Shown here: positions 43,999-54,566 of the stretch, in pieces
Layout: each line of letters opens with the position of its first letter
How positions within the stretch are numbered: the first letter of the stretch is position 1
Assembly: GCA_019828545.1 (NCBI GenBank)
Contig: JACVRA010000171.1
Span: forward strand, 62,001 to 126,000
DNA length: 64,000 bases
Reading direction: 5' to 3'
Source of the DNA: Paracamarosporium sp. OC-R06-R3
Taxonomy: Eukaryota > Ascomycota > Dothideomycetes > Pleosporales > Didymosphaeriaceae
Program-made: the position numbers and the translations under genes
Notes under the pieces: model-generated
Database searches by the model: none
Seen by the model: the letters and a program-made list of their open reading frames with translations, nothing else
What the model was told of the DNA's origin: nothing

Positions 43999-46109
43999 GG
44001 AATATTCAGGGTCAGATGACCGTAACATGAAAGAGCCAACCCAGACACAAGAGCGACTTTGTGTGACGATTCTGTGTAATATGAGCAGGAGCAATTCGAT
44101 AGCTAAGATTCCACAGCAGTATGACCTCAGCTTCCGACTGGAGCGCTCGAGATATCTGATAGTTCGCGCCAAATGCCTGGCGATCCTTTTCTCCAGGCCG
44201 ATCTTCTAACGGATCATGTGGCTTTCAAGCGCAGAATTCTCGAGCTACATTAGTAGGAGGAAGAACCGGAGACACCTTCTAAGCCAAGTTAATCCAGGTC
44301 GTTTTGCACACACCAGAGGCGAACCTTTGTCTCGGGACAGGGGAGAACGTGGGTACACGTTCCTGTGGGAGGATGGCAACGAGGTGTCTTCTCGAAGTGT
44401 CGTACGCATTTTCCGCCGTCTTGTACTCATGTTGCCTTTGCATGGCTCGCTCGAGCTGGAGTAGCGTTGTGAGCCATACACATCTGTGATACATATCAGG
44501 GGGCTGACTGGAGGCCCAATTTGTAGCAATCTATAGTATAATTACTCTTCGCATTCATTTCGTATTCGAAGCATACTTCTCGCGCCAACAGCCATGCACC
44601 ACAGGCTGAATATGTTCAGTCTTGCTTCAGGTTTCAAGTCCCATAAGGATATTACGCGCGCGCTCTGATGGTATCTGAGGATCGCTTATGCAAAGCTAGA
44701 CCTTCGATAGCTGCGTCGTATAAGTGACACATTGTGTTGTGTTGCTTGGTTGATGCGGGGCAATGGGCACACGCCACGCCGGCGCAGAGGCAGGATGATG
44801 CAGGTACGGTGTGGTGGTTAGTTAAGAAAATACGCACACGTCGGTGCAACGCTCCTACACGAGCACACTGCCCACTCGATATGCCTGCTTTCTTTGCTCC
44901 CATGTCAAGCCGCATCCCCTTCAAGCCAAACCCCCGAAGAGCCTCGTCCAGCTCAAAATTGCACATCCGCCACAGCTGAACCGAAACATGTCCCCTCGCG
45001 ACATGCTCGTGCCAGGCTTCGCTCGTGGCGTATTGACCATGCCAGCTGCGGCGCAGGGTACCTAGACTAGCCTACCGCCCCAGAGCGAGATGACGAGCAG
45101 CAGCACCCAGCAGATGCGCACGGTGAGTGGGCAGGACGCCTCGGTGGGCTACCGGCCTGTGTCGCGGTTCGCAAGCGTCTTCAGGGGTGTGATTGGCTGG
45201 CAGCTAGCGGATCTAGTCAGCGCCTTGTTAAACGCGCGACCACACATGTTGCTGCGATGAGGGTTGCGCGACGAAACGAGGGAGCCTGCTGTGGCATCAG
45301 TGGGCGAGTGAGGCTGCGGTAACAGGATCGCATGGCATGGCGTGGATTGGGGGCTCGGGCGGACCGGCGGCGAGGGGCGTCGGGGGGCTGTCTAACGATT
45401 CTTTTCTTTTCCTGGGACCGTCGACGCTGTGTGTCTTTCTTTGCATCGATTGCAGCGTGCGTGGTGGTGAGCGTTGGTGCTTCCTTCCTCGAAGGGCCTG
45501 GTGCTGGGTTCTTTCCCAGTGTGTGCGTGTGCGAGCTGGCTGCTTCCTTGTTCCTGTCTTGGGTTGCGCGCGTCTTTCTCTCCTACCATACTATCGTCGA
45601 AGCGTTGTAATTGACCGCCGATTCTCCTATATCTTGTGCTCTCCCGTCTTTCTCCTCGAGTCTGGCTCGAGCTCTGCTGCCCACAATCTCTATAACGGCC
45701 TTTTCTCATTTCACGGCTCGTCACGTTTTAGACCGGGAAGGTACTTGACTGAGGGTACGCCCAAGTACGACGCGACAATCAAAAGAGATAGCCTGGGAAC
45801 ATAGGTTGGAGAGCTGAGTGGTGAGTAATAGGGATGTCCTGAGGGGCTATGGCTGGCTGTCAACGCCAGTGACTAAGTGCGTAGCTAACATTTCTACCCT
45901 CAGACTCTACGGTCGCCAGCCCGCGACATCGCGCATGGCCTCGGAGCCGCAATGTACTTGTTCGACATAACCTTCCAAAAAGTCATTGCTAAAGACATCA
46001 AAAGAGAGTATCCGAGGTGACCGCGGACAGTAGTCGGGAAGGCGTCAGGGTCTTGATCTCGGGTGAAGCACGGTCAGGTTGGAGCAGTGACGGCAGGAGG
46101 CCAACAAAC
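43999..46109. other. Promoter and 5' leader of the serine-rich gene
   Basis: No gene was recognised across 2.1 kb. The stretch from about 45400 to 45820 is pyrimidine-rich on the plus strand, as in fungal leaders. A well-formed intron lies in the presumed 5' UTR: donor GTGAGT at 45821, branch GCTAACA near 45884-45890, acceptor CCTCAG ending at 45903 (83 nt). Confidence 0.5.
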
Positions 46110-49100
46110 ATGGCAACATATTCAAACTCACCGCGGATACGCGCGGTCAACCCGGCGACGCCAGTCCACTCACCACACCACTCGGTACACAGCTCGTCCT
46201 CGTCGCGTCTCTCACTCCGCAACCTCACCCTCCACGAGTACCGCAAGCAACAGAATTCGCCCGCGTCGCAAGCTACACCTCCTGGCAGGACGCTACGAAG
46301 GAAAGCGGCCGCCGCTGGGTTGAAGGAAATTGAGCGGGTTCCGTCAGTCTCTCGGACGCCGCTTTCGACGTTTCGAGCGCCGCCTCGCCCTTTGCACATA
46401 TCTCAGTCGGTACGTATGCTCTAGAGTACGCCTCTGATCGTATTCTCGGTACAAGTGTTTCCAGGGGACTCAGGTCCGCATTCACTGTGTATATTGGCTG
46501 CACGTGGTACTATAGGATATCCAACTGATGTAGCTGGCAGGCACACTCGTTGTTTACATACCAACAGCTCCCGCCATCTCCTCCGCACCAACACGACTTG
46601 TCCGAAGACGAGCTCTTCCGCTCACAGTCTGCGGAACCAAGTGTACGAAGTAACACAGCTGAAAGGGTACGTAAGTTTAAGCCGATCAAGAGGCTACCTA
46701 AGCCGTTGTCCACGACAGGACGCGGTCCCCTTCCCATCCCCCCTGCACCTCTTGCTCCTGTGAATTCAAATCAACCGCGTTTATCGCCTCTTCGGACGAC
46801 GTCATCTCCATCAATTGAAAATTCGGCATTCAACGACTCACAAACCACGCCTTCGTCGTTTTCCCTTTCGCGATTCCCACAACCACCGAACTTGGCCAAC
46901 CCTTCACTCTTACCTTTGGTCGATGAGAATGAACAACCGCGCGTGAACACCATTAGCTTCGCGTCGACTGCGCCCGCCACGCCACCTGCGACACCAGCCG
47001 TTGTCCACTATCGAGGTGCATCGTTCGACCTTGTTAACCCGCATAGCTCACTTGTTTTGGACAACATTGTGACGCCGTCGCGAGACCTCGACTCGAGCGA
47101 GTATCTGCCATTGCGCTCGTCCGAGGATCCACTCATCGACTCAGAGGTAGTTATACTGTCCCCGCATTCCGCAAAGTGCTAACAGCATTAGATGGCTCCG
47201 AAACGTGCGCTTTACGGCGACTTGAACTCAGCTTATACGTCTATAATCACTCGGCGAGGCGATGAGTATCCATCGTCACTGAATCTCGATCTCCCGCTTC
47301 CGCCAACGCCCGTTGCCCAAAGTCCGGGATCTTCTGCATTCGACTCGCCAATCCAAAGTCCTGAGTCGCAGGCTACTGACTCGCCATTCACGGATCGAAA
47401 GGCCGCAAACGAGTCTCGCTTCTCCTTGAAGCAGCTTACAAGGTCTCTTACACAGAGATTCTCCAAGGTTCCAGAAAGGGTGCATGAAGAAGAGCTGCAG
47501 GAGTTCTCTGATTCTCGTGTGAGTCTTGCCTCTGCAAGCTTTCAGGGCGAGTTCCCGCGGCCGCTTGAGCGAAGTTACCATGCAGTGACTCCCAAGTCGA
47601 CAGCCTTTCTAGATGAGCCAACAACACCTGTTTCACCTCTCGATCAGGCAGTTCATATCATGAACCAGCGGAGCTCACCCGGACCAGCCGAGCAACCTCG
47701 ATTTTCTACACAACGAGTCTTTTCTGCGCCCTTGTCTTCAATTGTCCCGGATAGTCCATCGACCCAGGTTGGGCGGGCAGGCGATGAACGCCCGTACAAT
47801 TCGGAGTCAGATTTCACGGTAAAGCCATACTATGATGATCTTGCTTCGTTATATCCCAGTTCGTCGATCTATACTAGCGAAAGTCGGCGTGGTTCGCAAA
47901 ATGTACAGAGTCGCGCCAGCAACAGGAAAAGCAATCCTTTCTACTGGCACTTGAGTGGGGGTGCGGATGCGCTCGCGGATGAGTACAAATCTGATGCCTT
48001 GTTGCAATACCCGTACTCTCAGCGCACAAGCCGCCGTGTATCAGGGCCTCCTGAACAACAAATGTTCCACCGCTCACTGTACGTGGATACGAAGACGGAC
48101 ACCATCAGTAAATTTATCGATCAGTATAAGACGAACGATGGCTTGGAAGCCTCCCAGCCTCTACTACACGAAAAGATGCCAGAAGTTAACGGTCATCAAG
48201 CCGCTTCGTCAGATCTCCTTGATGCAGTCCAAACGGAGCAAACGGACACCTCAAGACTTACGTCTGGATTTAGCCAGTTTCAATTCGACTTTCCGCAGCC
48301 AGAAATGAGTAGTAATGACGAGAGTTCAGCTCCATCTGTAGAAGTAGGCCGCGCCGGCCAGTCTGCGCTCGCGCCTCATCCAGGCCTACCACCATCTGTG
48401 CCAGCTCCCTTAGCACCCGCATTCGATTATGACGAAGAATTCGAGTCACCGAAGCGAGTTGGTCCGTTAGAGATGTCGTCTAAATTTCCGTCCTATGGAG
48501 ATACTCGGCAGCTTCTTCAATTGTCTCAACCAGTCATGGACCATGAGGCTCCCGTACAACCCGCGCTACAGCCGTCATCTTCTTACTCCCAGCCCGGGGC
48601 TTCATCAACCCCTGTAGAGGCATTGGAGCATGCGGAAGAGATTTTTGCAAACGCGGTTGGTCAACAACAGGCAGGGGGCATTCCAGCGATGTGGTCGAAA
48701 CGAATTTCTAGTCACAATCTGCTGCGTACTAGAAGCAACAACGACTTGGATGAAGATCAAGAACAGCAAGACCCAGATGAATCGTCCGATCTACTGGCGT
48801 ATGAGGACGAAGTTGACCCTGCTGACTGGGAAACTGTGGGAAACGGGAGCCCACGCCGCGGTCTCCGCATCTCTGTTGGTGAAAGTCTTGCGGACTACAG
48901 TAGCTCCGAAGGCAGCCATTCTAGTCGAGATAGCATGGGATTCTCGACACCTTTTCCGATATACGAAGACCCTCCCCTGGAGCCGGGTACATTTCAGTAC
49001 AGACACCCGAGACCACTGCGCAATCATTCGAATCCTTTCACTTCATCTCCACCGCCTTTGTCCGTCGGTGCTGGCATGTCCCGTATGGTTTCTGGTGGGA

Positions 49101-50410
49101 TCGAAACCCCTACACATTCAAGCTCGCCGCCTTCTTCGACGGTTGCCGCGTTCCATGGAAGAAATCCGAACATGTATCGTAACAACACTAGTCCGCAGCA
49201 AGAGTTCCTTCCTATCACGCCCTGGGTTACTCCGTACGAATTAAGTGATAAAGAGACTCAAGAGCTCCTTGAATCGGGTCCGAACGATGAGATTTTGTAC
49301 GAAGGAGGTGAAGAGGATGCAGGACAAGATCGCTCATACCAGTTTCAGAATGGATCTAGTCCACTGCAACCCACGCGGAGTGCCATCCCCACTGCGACCA
49401 CGATCGACGGCAGTAGTGGTAGCCCTAGCATGCCGCGCGAGAACACTTTCGATAAGCTTACTGTGATCGGGCCCAAGGGGAACCTGACTGGTACACCTCG
49501 AGGAACAGGTATGCATGACGCTGGCAGCAGCATAGCAGACAACAGCAGTCCTGGGGCCATCCTCGACTCAAGCCCAATGACATTCCCTACAAGCGAGCCA
49601 AACGGATTTCAGGTCTTCAGGTCAGCTGCTGCCCGCAACGCTCATACGCATCCCGATCTCAAGATCTCCGTTGCCAATAGCAGGACTCTCAGCGTCGGCG
49701 ACGAGCGGCCTGGGTTCTTTGAAGCGCCAGAACGTAGAGGCAGTGTGAACCGCGTTATGCCACGCGTATATACACCTCCTGATATGCGTGAACACAATCC
49801 TTCTCAAGCGGTATTGTCCCCGCAAGAGTCACCTTTTGCGGATCCCGTTCGCCGATCTAGTCGATTGGCGCTGCGGTCTCCAGTCACGCCTCGTGAGCCG
49901 CGCCGTCGAGGCAGCCGCGCAGCAGTTCCCGGACAGACGAAGCTCAGACAGATGGTACTTGCTCCTAGTGCTCAGACGCTCTCGTCCTCCGACCACAGTG
50001 TGAATATCTCTCGCCCGTCCGAAACCGATCGTAGCCCACGGCCATCCACCACCAATACTCACACGCCGTTGCGACATGCCGCCAGTCGGCCAACGTTGCG
50101 AACGGTACTAGCTAACGAAGATTCTCCACATCTTCTCTGTCCCGAGCGTGCCCTCGAGCCCGAAGAAGAAGAGGTGCGGCGCAAGTTGTCGTGGGCCATC
50201 TTTGCGATCTTCTGCATTCTTCCACCAATGCTTATTCTCTATCGCTGGATGGGGGACCTTGTCATTGTCAATGTGACTAAGGGGCGTTTCTCGCATGCTT
50301 CACAAAGACCGAAACGGATTGCACTTGGGGTTGGTATAGCTGTTAATGTCAGCATTACCGCAGCTATTCTTCTACCTATTCTGATCGCGCATGCCGCTGG
50401 GTCGCTGTGA
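46110..50410 (+). CDS. Large serine-rich protein with two C-terminal membrane segments
   Basis: Three exons: 46110-46409, 46568-47146 and 47192-50410, coding 1365 residues. Introns are 158 and 45 nt. Nearly the whole protein is hydrophilic and rich in Ser, Pro, Thr and Arg, with many SP/TP motifs (for example ESPFADPVRR, SPQESP and LPPTPVAQSPGSS) that look like proline-directed kinase sites. The last ~75 residues have two hydrophobic helices, SWAIFAIFCILPPMLILYRW and VGIAVNVSITAAILLPILIA, joined by a short basic loop. A similar architecture is found in conserved fungal 'serine-rich' proteins of unknown function; location in ER, nuclear envelope or plasma membrane is open. MATYSNSPRIRAVNP is taken as start; the frame is open upstream to 46017. 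Confidence 0.82.
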
Positions 50411-51472
50411 GGGATTGTCTTGTGGATGGTAAGTGGCGAAGTTGCCGCGTAAGATAATGACTTACGATAATAGGTACTTTCTTCGTAAAGCTTTCGTACA
50501 TCGTCGTACGCACCGTTGTGCAGCGGTGATAGCAACACCAAGTCTTTTTCACAACATGACATAATGCGTAAGCAGTCAACATAATTGTTTTCCTTTGTAT
50601 TGCAACAACTGGGAGCTCTAAGAGCACATTGGTTTTTGGAGGCACTCGAGGAAGTGGAGCCCGGGCGTCCATTTCCTGGGACTTTCCTTTGTCAAACCCT
50701 GCATCGAGTCGGAGTTGGAGCTAATAGACTGGCTGGAGAAGGCTCTCCTTGGACCCAGCCACGCGTAACGGTTGCATAATTGGCATGAATTGAGGCATGG
50801 AATGGAGCAAACGGGCTTTTTTTTTTCTTTCATCTCGAGGGAATGTGCTTTGGGCAGGCTCGCTCACAGCTGAATTATGCAGCTGCAGTGCACATGCATA
50901 TATTTTCTGCTTTTGTTTTATTACGATGATAACTAGGACAATAATAGTGGTGGTGGAGGATGGATAGGAGGAGAGAGGGATCCAGGGTTTGAGCGTTGCT
51001 GCTGGGGGTGAGAAGTAGTATGTTTGGTGGCGAGCAATAATATGTTGATGTCAAGCGATGAAGGAAGTCTCGTACTGTACTTGTCTGTGCGAGTCGCGTC
51101 CGCTTCTCACGTGAACTTATTCATCCAGTCGCTCATGGATGAGGAACACCGTTAATCAGTGAGTGAGTGAGGTCCGCTCCCCAGATCATGGCATTTCCAA
51201 CGCCACTAAATCGGTCTTTGGAACGGGTCCGATACAGCGAAGAAAAAGACCAGTGTCGGAAGCGTCACGCAGCTAAAACCAAGTCTCAACCAAACGATCC
51301 GCAAGCATATTATATCAGAATTTGAGTCTGGGTTTAAATCTCAGGATATATTACTACGCTACGCTACACTGTACCACGCCATCCATTCGTTACTCGATAC
51401 ATTAGTACACCCGCTGCTGTGAGAGGAATTTGTGTGTGTGCAGCTAGACAAGGAGTCAGTCAGCTAGATGTA
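50411..51472. other. Convergent intergenic region
   Basis: The 3' ends of the serine-rich gene (+) and of the candidate small membrane protein (-) meet here. A T-rich run lies at 50818-50828, and purine-rich GGTGGTGGAGGATGG-like sequence is near 50948. Nothing else was recognised. Confidence 0.45.
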
Positions 51473-51702
51473 TTACGTGCTGCGAGTGAGACTCGGTCGG
51501 TCTGCTGGCACGGAGTGCTAAGTCAGAGTGAAGGGAAATGAACGAATGGGAGGGGAGGCGATCGTACCGCTAGGATAAGCACCACGAAAGATGTTGCGAT
51601 GAGGTAGACGCGTAGTGGGGACCAGCGGGGTGGAGATGGGAGTTGTTGAGGTTTGGGTGGTGGATGGGTGCGGGCTCGTTTCCGGGGGTGGGTGCGTGAC
51701 AT
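51473..51702 (-). CDS. Candidate small single-pass membrane protein (59 residues)
   Basis: Two exons on the minus strand, 51702-51568 and 51517-51473. The intron (50 nt) has a GTACGA donor and a textbook 3' end, CTCTGACTTAG, containing a branch-like CTGAC. The ATG lies in a strong context (CACCACCATGTC). The N-terminus is basic and Pro-rich (MSRTHPRKRARTHPPPKPQQ), followed by one membrane helix (LRVYLIATSFVVLILA) and a short hydrophilic tail (HSVPADRPSLTRST). By the positive-inside rule the N-terminus would be cytosolic. I recognise no family, and an overlapping 117-codon frame in another phase covers the same DNA. Support is structural only. Confidence 0.4.
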
Positions 51703-52240
51703 GGTGGTGTTGGTGATGGGTCACTTTTGGACGGAGAGACGTAGTGCGAATGTTAAATCGGACGTCGTGGGTGGGTGGGTTGCTTGTGTTGGTTGGGGGA
51801 GGAGAGGATGGCGTGGAGATCAAGGAAGGTATATATGGTGGGGAGGCTCCGGTGATTGAGGAATAGGACATGTTGGTTGATTCTTGAAGGTTCTATCACT
51901 GCTTTTATGTTTGATGTTATGGGTTGGGTTGGATGTGGTGGTGTGGCTTTAGCTTTGGTGAGGCGACCAGTCGTGGCTGCCTTGTTAGAAGGACACATGC
52001 GAAGTTCAAGAGTAGGAGTCACACTTCGCCACGGTGTCAAGATGCGCATGAGAGCGAGATATCAATAGTGAGCGAGAGGTAAACGTTTTGTTTTGCATGG
52101 AAGAAACTTCGAGCAGTTAGTGGTCGCTTCTTGTGTGGAAGTCTAGTTATATAATGCTGCACGCGTCGGCGCATATTGTACTATCGCGTGAACGATGCAC
52201 GTTCGGTTGAAGGTTTTGTTTGCAGTCCTAGACATCTACA
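51703..52240. other. Intergenic region between the small membrane protein and the nitrilase
   Basis: Both flanking genes are on the minus strand, so this is the promoter of the first and the 3' side of the second. Open frames on both strands are low in complexity. No gene was recognised. Confidence 0.45.
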
Positions 52241-53155
52241 TCACTCTTTGAACCTTCCTCCTTCGCTTACATCCGGATACACATCGAATCTTCTCTGCGT
52301 GTACAGCGGGATGCCCTTCCTGACCTCCTCGATCCTCTCCCCCTTCAATTCCTGCACGACGATGCCCTCCTTCTCGTCCAACTGCTCCAACACTTCGGCG
52401 TTTGGATCAACTATCATGCTATGTCCCCACGCATTATAATCGGCCTCCATATCCCGACTCGGGCTGCACAACCCGACATAGACTTGGTTATCCACCGCCC
52501 TTGCACGTGCCTGTAACTCCCAGTGCAGCGCGCCAGTCGTCAGGTTGAAAGCACCAGGGTATAGAAGTAGGAAGGCGCCTTTGCGCGCAGCAATGGTCGC
52601 GAGCTCCGGGAAGCGAATGTCATAGCAGATTGCAATTGCGATCTTGCCGTACTCAGGGAGGTCGACGAGCGTGATCTTGTTCCCTGGTGAGAGCACATCG
52701 CTCTCTACGAACTTTATCTTGCCTGGGATGTCGATATCGAAGAGGTGGACTTTGCGGTGTGTGGCCAGCAGCTCTCCGTTCGGCGCAAACGTCAGGTTCG
52801 TGTTGTACCACTTCTTTCCATCCTTGCCGTCCTTTGCACCGTCCTCTTCAACGAGCTCCGGTATGCTTCCTCCGACGATGTACGCATTCGCTTCCTTTGC
52901 GAGCTTGGACAGCGCGTGGAAGGTCGGCGACTGGGCTTCTGTGGGGGGCGACGGCAGGAGGGTTTCCGCATATTGCGGGAAATATTTCGTGCCGTAGGGG
53001 CTGTTGAAGCATTCGGGGAGCACAACGATCTTTGCGCCGCGCTTGGTCGCCTCGAGGACTTTGGTGCGAGCGTGCGAGAGGTTGTGGGCCTTGTCGGCGG
53101 TGCAGGCGAGCTGGACGAGAGCGAGCTTGACTGATTGTTTGAGGAGGGAGGACAT
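52241..53155 (-). CDS. NIT3: Nitrilase-superfamily omega-amidase (Nit2/Nit3 type)
   Basis: Single exon, 304 residues, within the family's usual 275-310. The catalytic triad is visible: Glu48 in VVLPECFNSPYG, Lys135 in HRKVHLFDIDIPG and Cys177 in IAICYDIRFPE. The downstream block GALHWELQARARAVDNQVYV and the Gly/His strand WGHSMIVDPNAEVLEQLDE are typical of branch-10 nitrilases such as mammalian Nit2 and yeast Nit3. These hydrolyse omega-amides of alpha-ketoglutaramate or alpha-ketosuccinamate, a repair/salvage step after glutamine transamination (established). Whether this protein prefers those substrates or deaminated glutathione (Nit1 type) cannot be told from sequence alone. Cytosolic or mitochondrial. 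Confidence 0.92.
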   Translation of the reverse strand: MSSLLKQSVKLALVQLACTADKAHNLSHARTKVLEATKRGAKIVVLPECFNSPYGTKYFPQYAETLLPSPPTEAQSPTFHALSKLAKEANAYIVGGSIPELVEEDGAKDGKDGKKWYNTNLTFAPNGELLATHRKVHLFDIDIPGKIKFVESDVLSPGNKITLVDLPEYGKIAIAICYDIRFPELATIAARKGAFLLLYPGAFNLTTGALHWELQARARAVDNQVYVGLCSPSRDMEADYNAWGHSMIVDPNAEVLEQLDEKEGIVVQELKGERIEEVRKGIPLYTQRRFDVYPDVSEGGRFKE

Positions 53156-54566
53156 GGTGGCGATTGTGAAGGGGGAAAGGATAAGAGCAAGGGAGGAGAG
53201 GATGGCTCACGGCGGCTTAGAGTGGGATGAGGGCATGTTTGCGGTGGGGGTTGATAGCTACGTTGGCTGAAGCTGGACCGATGACGGCAGAAGTCGGGCT
53301 CGGCTAGACCTGCCGGATACGATGCCGCCCCTCAACGCCATGGCTATCCCGACGGCAAAGTCACCGTGAGCTGCGACGCTTGGTGACATTATGATGTCCT
53401 CGAGTCCAATGCGTTAGCCTGGTCTTCTCTAAGTGATCCATTATATCCTAGACATAGTGCGTTCAATTCAAGAAAGTTGAACGAAAGTACCCTCTGAAGG
53501 GTGTCTTCTAGGAACCGGCAACAGAGAGAGCTGTTCCTGAGGGGCTACATCATCACTTTGATAACAGCCCTACTATACGACAAGATGTTGAGAAACCTAA
53601 GAATAATTACCATTGGGAATGTGGGCTTACAAACACTAGATCACAGTTTTCCACTTCCTAGCGCTGGCTGGAGTCGTTGCCTCGAAAGCTATCTTGATTA
53701 TTTGATTATAGATCTTAGTACAAATTGGGCACTCAAGTACTCTGCATCTGAGCTCTTGCCAAGGATCATGTGACAAAAAGATAGTGCAGTGTTCTTGATG
53801 TCGCTAAGAGCGAGACTTCACAGCATCTTTATGACCTGACCATGATGTTGCTTGAAAGTTGCGTTCGTTACATGAAATTATCTAGCTATGGGAGAATAAT
53901 TTTAAAGACTTTTTGAATAATTGCATTTCTCCATTTCACAATACAACTAGTGCGTACTCATCGTTGCTAGAGCCGACGAGGATGCGCTCCTGACTTGTAA
54001 CAACAGGCACTGGGTTCTCAGTCAGGACCGAGATAGACGAAGAGGCTTTGACTTGTGCAAAAAAATTAAGATACACAATTAGAGAAACTTGGAACCCATC
54101 CTCGTCAAATGCTGTTCCTCGAGACAAGAAGTAGAAGGCTACCGAAGAGGGAAGGCAACAAATAGTTAAATTCGACGCGAATAGCTTTACGTCTGAGCTT
54201 CAATAAGATCACATATCAACTATCAGCGCCAGCTCTCGCATGTTTAACTATTTCCCTAACCAATCATGAGCAACTACTGCAATATATATTGTTCCCGCCT
54301 CAACCCCGCATGACGGAACCAAATTTCTCCGCCTCCAAACTACAAGGAGGAATCTCCGCTTGGACCATCGACTACACTGTACAAACTATGATGCAGGCGA
54401 GAATGTCTTGCATACTTTTTCTTGTTCAGCGATGTGCAAGTGGCGCAGGAAAGGTACACGGCCCGATCTCGCCTGGGAGTTGCACCTCGGGTGTTGTTGT
54501 AATGGTGTATATAGATCTCAATTCCTATAGCCTAGAATTGCGTTGGAGTCAGGTCCGAGAATCACG
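53156..54566. other. AT-richer intergenic region upstream of the nitrilase and beta-galactosidase
   Basis: Divergent promoters of the nitrilase (-) and beta-galactosidase (+), about 1.4 kb. Two neighbouring short inverted repeats lie at 53460-53483 (CGTTCAA / TTGAACG) and 53489-53502 (ACCCT / AGGGT). From about 53800 to 54300 the sequence is AT-richer than the rest. A possible CreA site (CCCCGC, reverse of GCGGGG) is at 54304-54309. No gene was recognised. Confidence 0.45.

Noticed and set aside
51518..51871. 117-codon Pro/Thr/Ser-rich frame on the minus strand
   Set aside because: Overlaps the spliced small membrane protein in another phase and lacks any structure beyond low complexity.
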